Shown here piece by piece: positions 6,027 to 12,201 of a stretch of 24,900 nucleotides of DNA. Position 1 is the first letter of the stretch. Every line of letters begins with the position of its first letter. A program made the position numbers and the translations under genes. The DNA comes from CAYGLV01 sp964351025 (GTDB lineage: Bacteria > Actinomycetota > Thermoleophilia > Gaiellales > Gaiellaceae). Where the stretch lies: NCBI GenBank assembly GCA_964351025.1, contig CAYGLV010000037.1, positions 1 through 24,900 of the forward strand, written 5' to 3'. The notes below the pieces were generated by a model that worked only from the letters and a program-made list of their open reading frames with translations, had not been told where the DNA came from and made no database searches.

Positions 6027-7807
6027 CTCTCCGAGAGGCTCGGCGCCGCTGCAGGGCCCGGCGACGCCGGCCTCTCGGCGAGCGTCTGCGCCAGTTCACG
6101 GAACGGGCCTTCCTGCGCGAGTAGCGCTCGCTCGCTGCCGCGCTGGACGATCCGGCCGTGGTCGACGACGAGGATCTCGTCCGCGCGCCTGACCGTCGAG
6201 AGCCGGTGGGCGATGATGATCGAGGTGCGGCCCTCGAGCAGCGTGTCGAAGGCGCGCTCGATCAGTCGCTCGGTCGGCCGGTCGATGTTCGAGGTCGCTT
6301 CGTCGAGAATCAGGATCCGCGGGTCGGCAAGCAGCGCCCGCGCGATCGAGATGAGCTGGCGCTCGCCCGCCGAGAGGCCGGCTCCGCCCTCGCGCACGAC
6401 GTGCTCGAGCCCTTTCGACAGCCGGGCGGCGACCCGGTCCACGCCGATGGCGGCCGCGACAGCCCGCACCTCGTCGTCCGACGCACCCGGCCTCGCGAAG
6501 CGGATGTTGTCGGCGATCGTGCCGCTGAAGAGGAACGGATCCTGGAGCACGACGCCGAGCTGGCGCCGGTAGCTCTCGAGTTGGATCTCGCGCAGGTCGG
6601 TCCCGTCCACCCGCACGATGCCCGTGTCGGGGTCGTAGAAGCGCGCGATCAGCTTCGCCGTCGTGGACTTGCCGCCACCCGACTCACCGACGAGCGCAAG
6701 GCAGCCGCCGGCGGGCAGCACGATCTCGAGATCGTGCAGCACGGGTTCCTCGCCGTAGGCGAACGTGACCCGGTCGAGCTCCAGCCTCCCGTCGATCCGC
6801 CCGATCGGCCGCGCGCCGGGCCGGTCGCCGATGTCCACCTCGGCGTCGAGGATCGTGCAGATCTTCTCCATCGCGGCGCTTGCCGCCTGCACCTGGCCAT
6901 AGAGCTCCGACAGCTCCTGGAGCGGCTGGAAGAGGAGCTGGAGCAGCCCGACGGCGGCGATCAACGTGCCGACCGTGAGCGTGCCGCTCTCGTGGAAGCC
7001 CGCGCCGACGTACAGCACGGCACCCATCGCCACGACGCCGAGGAACTCGATCGCCGGGAAGAAGAACGACGAGAGCTTCTGGGCATACACGTTCGCAACG
7101 CGATTCGCCTCGTTGAGCTCTTCGAACTCGCGCTGGAACGCACGCTCGCGGCTGAAGGCCTGGATCACGGCCATGCCGGAGACCGATTCCGCGAGCTGCG
7201 CCGTGACCGCGGCGATCCGCGTGCGCACGTTGCTGAAAGCGGCGTGACTCGTGCGCTGGAACCAGCGCGTGACGAGCAGTCCCGGGGGAAGGACGACGAG
7301 CGCGACCAGCCCGAGCCGCCAGTCGAGCAGGAACAGTCCCGCGATCGCTGCGACGAGCGTGAGCGTGTTGACGACGAGCGTCGTCAGCCCCTGCGAGAGC
7401 ACGTCGGAAAGCGCGTCCACGTCGCTTGTCAGCCGCGCGATGATCCAGCCTGCCTTCTGCTTCGAGAAGTACCGCAGCGAGAGCGACGTCAGGTGGTCGA
7501 ACAGGTCGCGGCGCAGATCGAGCACGGCCTGCTGGCCGGCTCGGGCCAGCCCGAGCCACGTGACGGTTCCGAGCAGCCAGGCGGCGGCGTTGACCCCGAC
7601 GTAGGCAAGCACCGCGAGCCCGAGACGATCCCGGTCGCCGTTCGCAATCCCGTGGTCGACCGCGTCGCGCACGAGGTGCCAGCCCGCCACGGGCGCGGCA
7701 GCCGAGAGCGCAGCCGTCACGCCCACGAGGGCGAGGCGCCCGCGCTTGCCCCGAAAGTAGGGCCCGAGCCGGGAGAGGCCGGTGCGGCGCGCGCGCCTAG
7801 GCGGCAA
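6023..7807 (-). CDS. ABC exporter half-transporter, catalytic-site subunit
   Basis: The TTG start at 7807 is inferred: it overlaps the end of the upstream partner gene by 11 bases, has a GGGGACGAG stretch upstream and gives a normal N-terminus (about 594 residues) before the first span. An N-terminal six-span exporter domain is followed by a nucleotide-binding domain with Walker A ESGGGKSTT, signature LSAGE, Walker B ILILDEATSNID with the catalytic Glu, and H-loop IIIAHRLST. All residues needed for ATP hydrolysis are present. It should pair with the product of the upstream gene to form a heterodimeric multidrug/lipid-type exporter like TM287/288 or LmrCD. The substrate cannot be told from sequence. 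Confidence 0.9.
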   Translation of the reverse strand: MPPRRARRTGLSRLGPYFRGKRGRLALVGVTAALSAAAPVAGWHLVRDAVDHGIANGDRDRLGLAVLAYVGVNAAAWLLGTVTWLGLARAGQQAVLDLRRDLFDHLTSLSLRYFSKQKAGWIIARLTSDVDALSDVLSQGLTTLVVNTLTLVAAIAGLFLLDWRLGLVALVVLPPGLLVTRWFQRTSHAAFSNVRTRIAAVTAQLAESVSGMAVIQAFSRERAFQREFEELNEANRVANVYAQKLSSFFFPAIEFLGVVAMGAVLYVGAGFHESGTLTVGTLIAAVGLLQLLFQPLQELSELYGQVQAASAAMEKICTILDAEVDIGDRPGARPIGRIDGRLELDRVTFAYGEEPVLHDLEIVLPAGGCLALVGESGGGKSTTAKLIARFYDPDTGIVRVDGTDLREIQLESYRRQLGVVLQDPFLFSGTIADNIRFARPGASDDEVRAVAAAIGVDRVAARLSKGLEHVVREGGAGLSAGERQLISIARALLADPRILILDEATSNIDRPTERLIERAFDTLLEGRTSIIIAHRLSTVRRADEILVVDHGRIVQRGSERALLAQEGPFRELAQTLAERPASPGPAAAPSLSES

Positions 7808-9497
7808 CGGACTCGTCCCCGAAGAGCTCGGTGAACAGACCCCCGGCCGCGAGCAGCTCCGCGGGCGTGCCGGACTCGGCGATCCGGCCGCCCTGCAGCA
7901 CGACCGCGCGGTCGGCGGCCGAGATCGTCGACAGGCGCTGCGACGCCAGCAACACGGTCTTCCCCGCAACAGCGGTTCGCAAGCGTTCGACGAGGAAGCG
8001 CTCGGTCTGGGTGTCCACCGACGAGAGAGGGTCGTCGAGCACGAGCACGCGCGCCCCGCCGATCAGCGCGCGCGCGAGCGCGACCCGCTGGCGCTGCCCG
8101 CCGGAGAGATTGACTCCGCGCTCGCCGATCAGCGTGTCGTAGCCCTGCGGCAGCTCGCCGGCAAAGTCGGCGACGCCGGCCACGTCGCAGGCCGCCAGCA
8201 CCTCCTCCCAGCTCGCCTCCGGACGCGCCGCGAGCAGATTCTCGCGTAGGAGCACGGAAAAGAGGATCGGGCGCTGCGTGACGAGCCCGACGGACTCCCG
8301 CAACTCGGCGAGCCCGACCTCGCGCGTGTCCGCCCCTCCGACGAGCACGCGACCGCCGGTTGGATCGTAGAAGCGGGGCAGCAGGTTGAGCAGTGTCGTC
8401 TTGCCGGAACCGGTCGGCCCGCAGACGGCGACGATCTCGCCCGGCTCCGCGTCGAGATCGACGCCGCTCAGCACCTCGCCCCCCTCGCCGTACGAGAAGC
8501 GGACGGCCTCGAAGCGAACGCGCAGAGGTCCCGCGGGCAGGTGCACCGGCCGCTCCGGCTCGGGCAGCGGTTCGATCCCGTCGAGCCACGCAAAGCTCCG
8601 GCCGGCCGACGCGACCGCGCGCTGGCCGAGGTTGACGATCCAGCCGAGCGCCTCGAGCGGCCACACGAGCTGGAGCAGCAGCGTGATGAAGAGCATGAAC
8701 TCGCCGATCGTCAGCCGTCCGTCCATCACGTCACGCCCTCCGAAGAAGAGAACAGCCGCGATCCCGAGCGTCGGCAGGAACAGCAGCCCCGGCAGGAACC
8801 GCGCCTCGACGGACGCCTGGCGCATCGCCTCGTGCCGCACCGCCTCCGCCCGCCCGCCGAAGCGCGCGCGCACGTCGTCCTCCCGCCCGAACGCCTGCAC
8901 CATCTCGATTCCGACGACCGCCTCGTCCGAGGCCTCCGTCAGCTCGGCCTTCCGTTCCTGCACCCTGCGGGAGATCGGGAAGACGCGGTGGGCGAAGAAC
9001 CAGGTGAGCAGGGCGATCGGCGGCATTGCGAGCGCCGACCAGAGCGCCAGCCGGGGGTTCACGGTCACGAGCACGATTCCAGCGCCGACGAGCATCATCC
9101 CGCTCTGGATCCCCTGCACGACACCCCAGCCGATGAAGTAGCGAACGGGGTAGATGTCGTTCGTCGCCCGCGAGATCACCTCGCCGGTCGCATGGCGGTC
9201 GTAGAACGCACGCGGGTAGCGCAGGTACGCCTCGTAGAGCAGCCCGCGCAGGCGCGCCTCGACGGCGATGCCGACGCGGGAGGTCACGTAGCGCCTCGTG
9301 AAGTTGACGCCGAAGCGGACCGCCGCGATCGCGAGGATCGCGGCGAGGTAGGGGATCAGCCGCTCGCGGTGTGCACCATTGATCGAATCGTCGATCACGT
9401 GCCGCACAAGGATCGGGATGGCGAGCGAGAGCCCCGTGAACGCGAGCGCGCAGGCGAGCCCGATCGCGGCCTGACGCCACTGCTCCCGCCAGAGCAC
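7797..9497 (-). CDS. ABC exporter half-transporter, degenerate-site subunit
   Basis: A protein of 566 residues from GTG 9497, with six membrane spans then a nucleotide-binding domain: Walker A GPTGSGKTT, signature LSGGQRQRVALARAL, Walker B VLVLDDPLSSVD and H-loop position LLASQRLST. The catalytic Glu is replaced by Asp and the switch His by Gln. This is the known hallmark of the non-hydrolytic site in heterodimeric ABC exporters, and it complements the intact partner downstream. The start is uncertain. The frame stays open for about 130 bases further upstream but contains no ATG, GTG or TTG before a stop, and GTG 9497 has no Shine-Dalgarno. The true N-terminus may use an unusual codon or depend on translation of the upstream mini-ORF. 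Confidence 0.88.
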   Translation of the reverse strand: MLWREQWRQAAIGLACALAFTGLSLAIPILVRHVIDDSINGAHRERLIPYLAAILAIAAVRFGVNFTRRYVTSRVGIAVEARLRGLLYEAYLRYPRAFYDRHATGEVISRATNDIYPVRYFIGWGVVQGIQSGMMLVGAGIVLVTVNPRLALWSALAMPPIALLTWFFAHRVFPISRRVQERKAELTEASDEAVVGIEMVQAFGREDDVRARFGGRAEAVRHEAMRQASVEARFLPGLLFLPTLGIAAVLFFGGRDVMDGRLTIGEFMLFITLLLQLVWPLEALGWIVNLGQRAVASAGRSFAWLDGIEPLPEPERPVHLPAGPLRVRFEAVRFSYGEGGEVLSGVDLDAEPGEIVAVCGPTGSGKTTLLNLLPRFYDPTGGRVLVGGADTREVGLAELRESVGLVTQRPILFSVLLRENLLAARPEASWEEVLAACDVAGVADFAGELPQGYDTLIGERGVNLSGGQRQRVALARALIGGARVLVLDDPLSSVDTQTERFLVERLRTAVAGKTVLLASQRLSTISAADRAVVLQGGRIAESGTPAELLAAGGLFTELFGDESVAA

Positions 9498-9586
9498 CGC
9501 AAGCCGGCGCAGGGTCGGCCGCGTGGAGAGGTCGGGCGGATCTACATGGCTCGGTGGTGCGGGGACGGTCGGGCTCCTCGGGTCGG

Positions 9587-9603
9587 GGCGCGGGTCACGC
9601 GCC
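9587..9603 (-). promoter_or_regulatory. GC-rich hairpin in the ABC exporter leader
   Basis: A perfect 6-base stem, GGCGCG (9587-9592) and CGCGCC (9598-9603), with a 5-base loop lies between the Cys-Cys mini-ORF and the ABC gene. It could be part of an attenuation or ribosome-masking structure. No T-run follows. Confidence 0.3.
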
Positions 9604-9632
9604 GGGGGACGAGGCGGTTGTCTACGGCGCGC

Positions 9633-9701
9633 CTAGCGCTGCCGCGCCGGGACGCCGGAGGTCGCCTGGCTCACGCAGCACGTGGTCGTGCTCGAATGCA
9701 T
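9633..9701 (-). CDS. 22-residue Cys-Cys mini-ORF (candidate leader peptide)
   Basis: ATG 9701 is preceded by AAAAGGAGG (9707-9715), the best ribosome-binding site in this part of the window, with a 5-base spacing. The frame encodes MHSSTTTCCVSQATSGVPAR plus QR, then TAG. Adjacent TGC TGC codons near the start recall cysteine-responsive leader peptides described in mycobacteria, where ribosome speed over Cys codons controls downstream genes. The 131-base leader that follows contains a GC hairpin (9587-9603) and leads to the ABC exporter gene, which has no Shine-Dalgarno of its own. A regulatory uORF is inference; a secreted or membrane micropeptide seems less likely because the product has no hydrophobic stretch. 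Confidence 0.5.
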   Translation of the reverse strand: MHSSTTTCCVSQATSGVPARQR

Positions 9702-9740
9702 CGCGTCCTCCTTTTCTGCGTCGCGGGCCGGAAGGCGAGA

Positions 9741-9749
9741 AAGATATCA
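9741..9749 (-). promoter_or_regulatory. Extended -10 promoter for the mini-ORF/ABC operon
   Basis: On the minus strand TGATATCTT is a TGn-extended -10 (TATCTT at 9746-9741). Transcription would start near 9734, about 33 bases before the mini-ORF ATG. No convincing -35 is seen, which extended -10 promoters do not strictly need. Confidence 0.4.
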
Positions 9750-9781
9750 GCGCGCTCGGACGGGAGCGACGGCGTCGCTTC

Positions 9782-9844
9782 GACATCATGATGGGCGAAA
9801 TGGACGTCTTGACAGACTGCGAAATGATGTCATACTGACGTCAT
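9782..9844 (+). promoter_or_regulatory. Promoter and repeated operator of the RHH/DUF4097 operon
   Basis: TTGACA (9809-9814) and TACTGA (9833-9838), 18 bases apart, would start transcription at or next to the ATG at 9843. TGATGTCAT (9825-9833) and TGACGTCAT (9836-9844) are near-perfect direct repeats with an 11-base period over the -10 and start codon. Related hexamers GACGTC (9803-9808) and GACATC (9782-9787) lie about two helical turns apart upstream. Ribbon-helix-helix proteins bind short repeats in this way and the first gene encodes one, so autoregulation is likely. The rest of 9498-9842 holds the mini-ORF and promoter on the other strand and no other gene. Confidence 0.5.
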
Positions 9845-10310
9845 GCAGATGGCACCGCACGTCCAGTCGATCCAGTCCGATCTCGCCGCCGCCGCGTCTC
9901 TCGGCGACGACGCGATCGCCGAGGCCGGCCGCAGGCTGAGCCAGGCGGTCGAGTCGTCGCTCCAGCTGCGGCTGCTCGATCTGCTGAACCAGGTCGCCGC
10001 CGAGATCTCCTCGCAGCTTCCGTCCGGCCACGTCGAGCTCAGGCTCGCCGGCCGCGACCCGGAGCTCGTGTTCATCGAGGAGCAGCAGGCGGAGCCGGCG
10101 GCCCAGCCCGGGCCCGCCGACGACGGCCTCACGGCCCGCATCACGCTCCGGCTGCCGGAGAGCCTGAAGGTGAGCGTCGAGCTCGCCGCAGGGAGCGAAG
10201 GCGTTTCCACCAACTCGTGGCTCGTCCGCGCGATCGCGCGGGCGCTCGAGCCGCGGGGCCCCGCCCGCGGTCACTCCGGCAACCGCCTTCAGGGCTGGGC
10301 CCGGAGCTGA
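9843..10310 (+). CDS. Ribbon-helix-helix regulator (HicB/Arc-like C-terminus)
   Basis: A 155-residue protein. Residues about 10-57 are helical (AIAEAGRRLSQAVESSLQLR) and likely form an oligomerisation or ligand region. Residues 62-80 look like a beta segment. Residues 97-135 (TARITLRLPESLKVSVEL then NSWLVRAIARAL) fit the ribbon-helix-helix DNA-binding fold seen in Arc and HicB antitoxin C-termini. It has no HicA toxin partner. Instead it is followed by a small Pro-rich protein and a DUF4097 protein, an arrangement I recall from other actinobacteria. The ATG at 9843 (or 9849) has no Shine-Dalgarno and lies at the expected transcription start, so the mRNA is probably leaderless. It probably represses its own operon. 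Confidence 0.7.
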   Translation: MQMAPHVQSIQSDLAAAASLGDDAIAEAGRRLSQAVESSLQLRLLDLLNQVAAEISSQLPSGHVELRLAGRDPELVFIEEQQAEPAAQPGPADDGLTARITLRLPESLKVSVELAAGSEGVSTNSWLVRAIARALEPRGPARGHSGNRLQGWARS

Positions 10311-10321
10311 AAGGAGTCCCG

Positions 10322-10453
10322 ATGGCCCTCTACCCGTCCCCCTTCGGTTACGTCGAGCTCCCCGAGCCCGACTTGACCCGTCCTTCGCCGAGGCCGCGCC
10401 CGTCCGAAGTGCGCCGGCCCCGGCCGCGGCCCGCCGGTCGCGACCGCGTTTGA
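10322..10453 (+). CDS. 43-residue Pro/Arg-rich small protein
   Basis: ATG 10322 follows AAAGGAG by 5 bases, and the gene sits in the 156-base gap between the RHH gene and the DUF4097 gene with normal operon spacing. The N-terminus is aromatic (MALYPSPFGYVELPEPDL); the rest is a repetitive Pro/Arg tail (RPSPRPRPSEVRRPRPRP). No family is recognised. The strong ribosome site argues that it is translated; the low-complexity tail suggests a disordered binding partner, perhaps of the regulator or the DUF4097 protein. Confidence 0.55.
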   Translation: MALYPSPFGYVELPEPDLTRPSPRPRPSEVRRPRPRPAGRDRV

Positions 10454-10466
10454 GAGAGGAGCAGCA

Positions 10467-11291
10467 GTGCCCACATACGACACCCCCGGCCACGTCTGCC
10501 TGAAGCTGCGCACGGCAGGCGGCACAGTCGAGCTCGAGAGCGTCGCTTCCGCGCAGACCGAGGTCGAGCTCGCGCCGCTGCGCGAGGACGACGTCACGCT
10601 CGAGGCAATCCGCGAGGCGTCGGTCGGGTTCCGCCCGGTCGGCGCCGGCCACGAGGTCTACGTCGAGCTGCCAAAGCGGCGCGGCTTCCTGGGCCGAGGG
10701 CCCAAGGTCGCGATTCGCATCCGCTGCCCGCAGGGCGCCGACGTGGACTGCGGGTCCAGCTCGGCCGACCTGTCTGCAACGGGCAGCTTCGGGACGGTTG
10801 CAATGAAGACCGCCTCCGGCGACGTGGCCGTGGACGAGTGCGGCGAGCTCCAGGTCGCCTCGGCGAGCGGCGACGTCCACACGCGCCACGTCCGGGGACG
10901 CTCGGTCGTCAACACAGCGTCCGGCGACGTCAGGATCGAGACCGGCGCCGGGCCCATCTCGGCGAATGCCGTCTCCGGCGACGTTCACGTCGGCGAGGCC
11001 CGAGACTCCGTCTCGGTCACGACCGTCTCGGGCGACCAGACGTTCGAGACCGTCTCGGGAGGCGACGTGCGCCTCCAGTCGGTCTCCGGCGACGTGCTCG
11101 TCGGCGTCGCGCCCGGGCTCCGGGTCTGGATCGACGCCGCCTCGATCTCCGGCTCGATGAGCTCCGACCTCGCCATGGGAGAGACCGAGCCGCCCGCCGC
11201 AGAGCCGTCGGTCGAGATCCGGGCCAAGACGGTGAGCGGCGACGTCAGGATCTCGCGCTCGACCCGCACCGCGAGCCCCGCACGCGCGTGA
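10467..11291 (+). CDS. DUF4097-family beta-strand repeat protein
   Basis: A 274-residue protein from GTG 10467, with GAGAGGAG at 10453-10460. From about residue 95 it contains some nine repeats of the type (A/V)SGDV at 15-20 residue intervals, for example ASGDVAVDE, ASGDVHTRH and VSGDVHVGE, the hallmark of DUF4097 right-handed beta-helix-like repeats. The N-terminal 90 residues form a different beta-rich lead-in with VELPKRRGFLGRGPKVAIRI. There is no signal peptide or membrane anchor, so it is probably cytoplasmic. DUF4097 proteins are often paired with small regulators; their biochemical role is not established. It is the last gene of the RHH operon. Confidence 0.85.
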   Translation: MPTYDTPGHVCLKLRTAGGTVELESVASAQTEVELAPLREDDVTLEAIREASVGFRPVGAGHEVYVELPKRRGFLGRGPKVAIRIRCPQGADVDCGSSSADLSATGSFGTVAMKTASGDVAVDECGELQVASASGDVHTRHVRGRSVVNTASGDVRIETGAGPISANAVSGDVHVGEARDSVSVTTVSGDQTFETVSGGDVRLQSVSGDVLVGVAPGLRVWIDAASISGSMSSDLAMGETEPPAAEPSVEIRAKTVSGDVRISRSTRTASPARA

Positions 11292-11293
11292 CG

Positions 11294-11674
11294 CTACTCG
11301 TCTGCGAGCTGTTCGGCGAGCAGCGCACAGGCGAAGGCCTGCCAGGCGAGATCCGGCTCGTCGAGGAGCGCGCGCGCCGCCTCGCTCACCGCGGGCAGCC
11401 CCTCCGCCCCGTCGAGCGCCGCGGCGAGCCCGCCGGCGAGCGCGGCCCGTGCGGCGGGCCCGTCGAGATCGGCCGCGAAGGCCTTGACAGCGCGGCCGTG
11501 GAACTCGAGCTCCCGGCGTGGGTCGCCGCCCGCGGCGAGGAGCTGCAGAGACCTGCGCGACGCGCCCCGCAGCTCGTCCTCGTCGAGAACGACGCCGCGC
11601 CCGCCGACGTAGGCGAGCGCGGTCAGGAGCTCGTCGCCCGGCGCCCCCTCGAAGCTCTCGAGTAGCTCCCTCAT
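11294..11674 (-). CDS. 126-residue helical protein coupled to the selenoprotein gene
   Basis: The ATG at 11674 overlaps the TGA of the upstream thioredoxin-like gene by 4 bases (ATGA), so it is the second gene of that operon. The product is an all-helical, acidic soluble protein (ELLESFEGAPGDELLTALAY, then ELRGASRRSLQLLAAGGDP, then DLAWQAFACALLAEQLADE) without cofactor motifs. It has a single Cys near the C-terminus. No family is recognised. Coupling to an exported redox protein suggests a linked role, but its own lack of a signal peptide places it in the cytoplasm. It ends 3 bases from the convergent DUF4097 gene. Confidence 0.6.
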   Translation of the reverse strand: MRELLESFEGAPGDELLTALAYVGGRGVVLDEDELRGASRRSLQLLAAGGDPRRELEFHGRAVKAFAADLDGPAARAALAGGLAAALDGAEGLPAVSEAARALLDEPDLAWQAFACALLAEQLADE

Positions 11675-12138
11675 TTCCTCGGCGCGAGCCGCGCCCAGAC
11701 CTGCCCGCTGCCCGCGCCGACGTGGCGCGCCACGATCGTCCCGCGAGAGTTGAGCACGATCACGACCGGCTGGTACTCGGCGCCGAGCCGGCGGGCGCGC
11801 ACACGCCTGGGGTCGAGCAGCGAGGGGAAGCGCCAGCCGTAGCGCCGCACGAATGCGAGCGCATCGCGTCGGGTGCTGGCGACACTAATGCCGACGTAGC
11901 GGTACTTCGGGTGGTTCCGGGCAAATCGCGCGAAGGCAACTGCCTCGCTCTGGCACGTGCTTCACCAGGAGGCCCAGACGACGACGTACGTCGTCCGGCC
12001 GCGGAAGTCATCGAGGGAGAGCCGCTTGCCGTCGAGGGTCGTGCCCGAGACCGGAGGTGCCTTGGCGGCCGCAGCCGGGGTCGCGAGCAGGCCGGCCGCG
12101 ATCGCGATGAGCACGGCGGCATGGACGACGGCCCGCAT
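11671..12138 (-). CDS. Exported TlpA/thioredoxin-like selenoprotein (UxxC), read through an in-frame TGA
   Basis: From ATG 12138 the frame encodes a signal peptide (hydrophobic residues 8-25, cleavage near AAAA-K), a beta strand and YVVVWASW, then TGA (codon 59, 11964-11962), then STC. In TlpA/ResA-like thioredoxins this position is the first Cys of WCxxC, so reading TGA as selenocysteine gives a U59-S-T-C62 redox site. The frame then stays open for 96 more residues with the rest of the fold: EAVAFARFARNHP helix, YVGISVAS strand, FPSLLDP, cis-proline motif EYQPVVIVLNSRGTIVARHVGA. It ends in an ATGA overlap with the next gene. A bSECIS-like hairpin follows the TGA. The total is 155 residues, normal for the family. 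A -10-like TAGGCT 7 bases before ATG suggests a leaderless mRNA. A nonsense mutation cannot be excluded, but the exact position argues against it. Confidence 0.8.
11930..11948 (-). promoter_or_regulatory. Candidate bSECIS hairpin
   Basis: On the minus strand, 13 bases after the TGA, GCGAGGC pairs with GCCTTCGC (one bulged T) around the 4-base loop AGTT. The loop begins 20 bases after the TGA and has G as its second base. Bacterial SECIS elements recognised by SelB are expected to be small stems with a G early in the loop about 16-37 bases from the UGA, and this element fits. Folding was done by eye. Confidence 0.55.
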
Positions 12139-12201
12139 CGAGCACAGCCTAGCCGAGCGCTGCCCCGCGTCCGAAGCGGGGACTGACATCATGAGCGCGC
12201 A
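12139..12201. promoter_or_regulatory. Shared divergent promoter region of the selenoprotein and heliorhodopsin genes
   Basis: Only 63 bases separate the two start codons. A perfect 6-base inverted repeat, CCCCGC (12163-12168) and GCGGGG (12176-12181), sits in the middle and could be an operator acting on both genes. On the minus strand TAGGCT (12151-12146) lies 7 bases before the ATG at 12138. On the plus strand a weak CATCAT (12187-12192) precedes the ATG at 12202, which has no Shine-Dalgarno. Both messages may therefore be leaderless. Confidence 0.4.

Noticed and set aside
6158..7834. A 558-codon plus-strand frame opposite the ABC exporter gene.
   Set aside because: The Arg/Glu/Asp-rich translation has no fold signature, and the opposite strand carries all ABC motifs.
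6023..9497. Naming the ABC pair cydDC.
   Set aside because: No cydAB genes are near, and the motifs fit any heterodimeric exporter. The Cys-Cys mini-ORF is suggestive but not enough.
9843..10453. A HicAB toxin-antitoxin pair.
   Set aside because: Only the ribbon-helix-helix half resembles HicB. The 43-residue neighbour has no HicA double-stranded RNA-binding-like fold or catalytic His.
11671..12138. Reading the thioredoxin-like gene as a simple nonsense pseudogene.
   Set aside because: The TGA replaces precisely the catalytic Cys, the fold continues undamaged, the next gene overlaps its end, and a suitable hairpin follows. It remains possible if the genome lacks Sec machinery.
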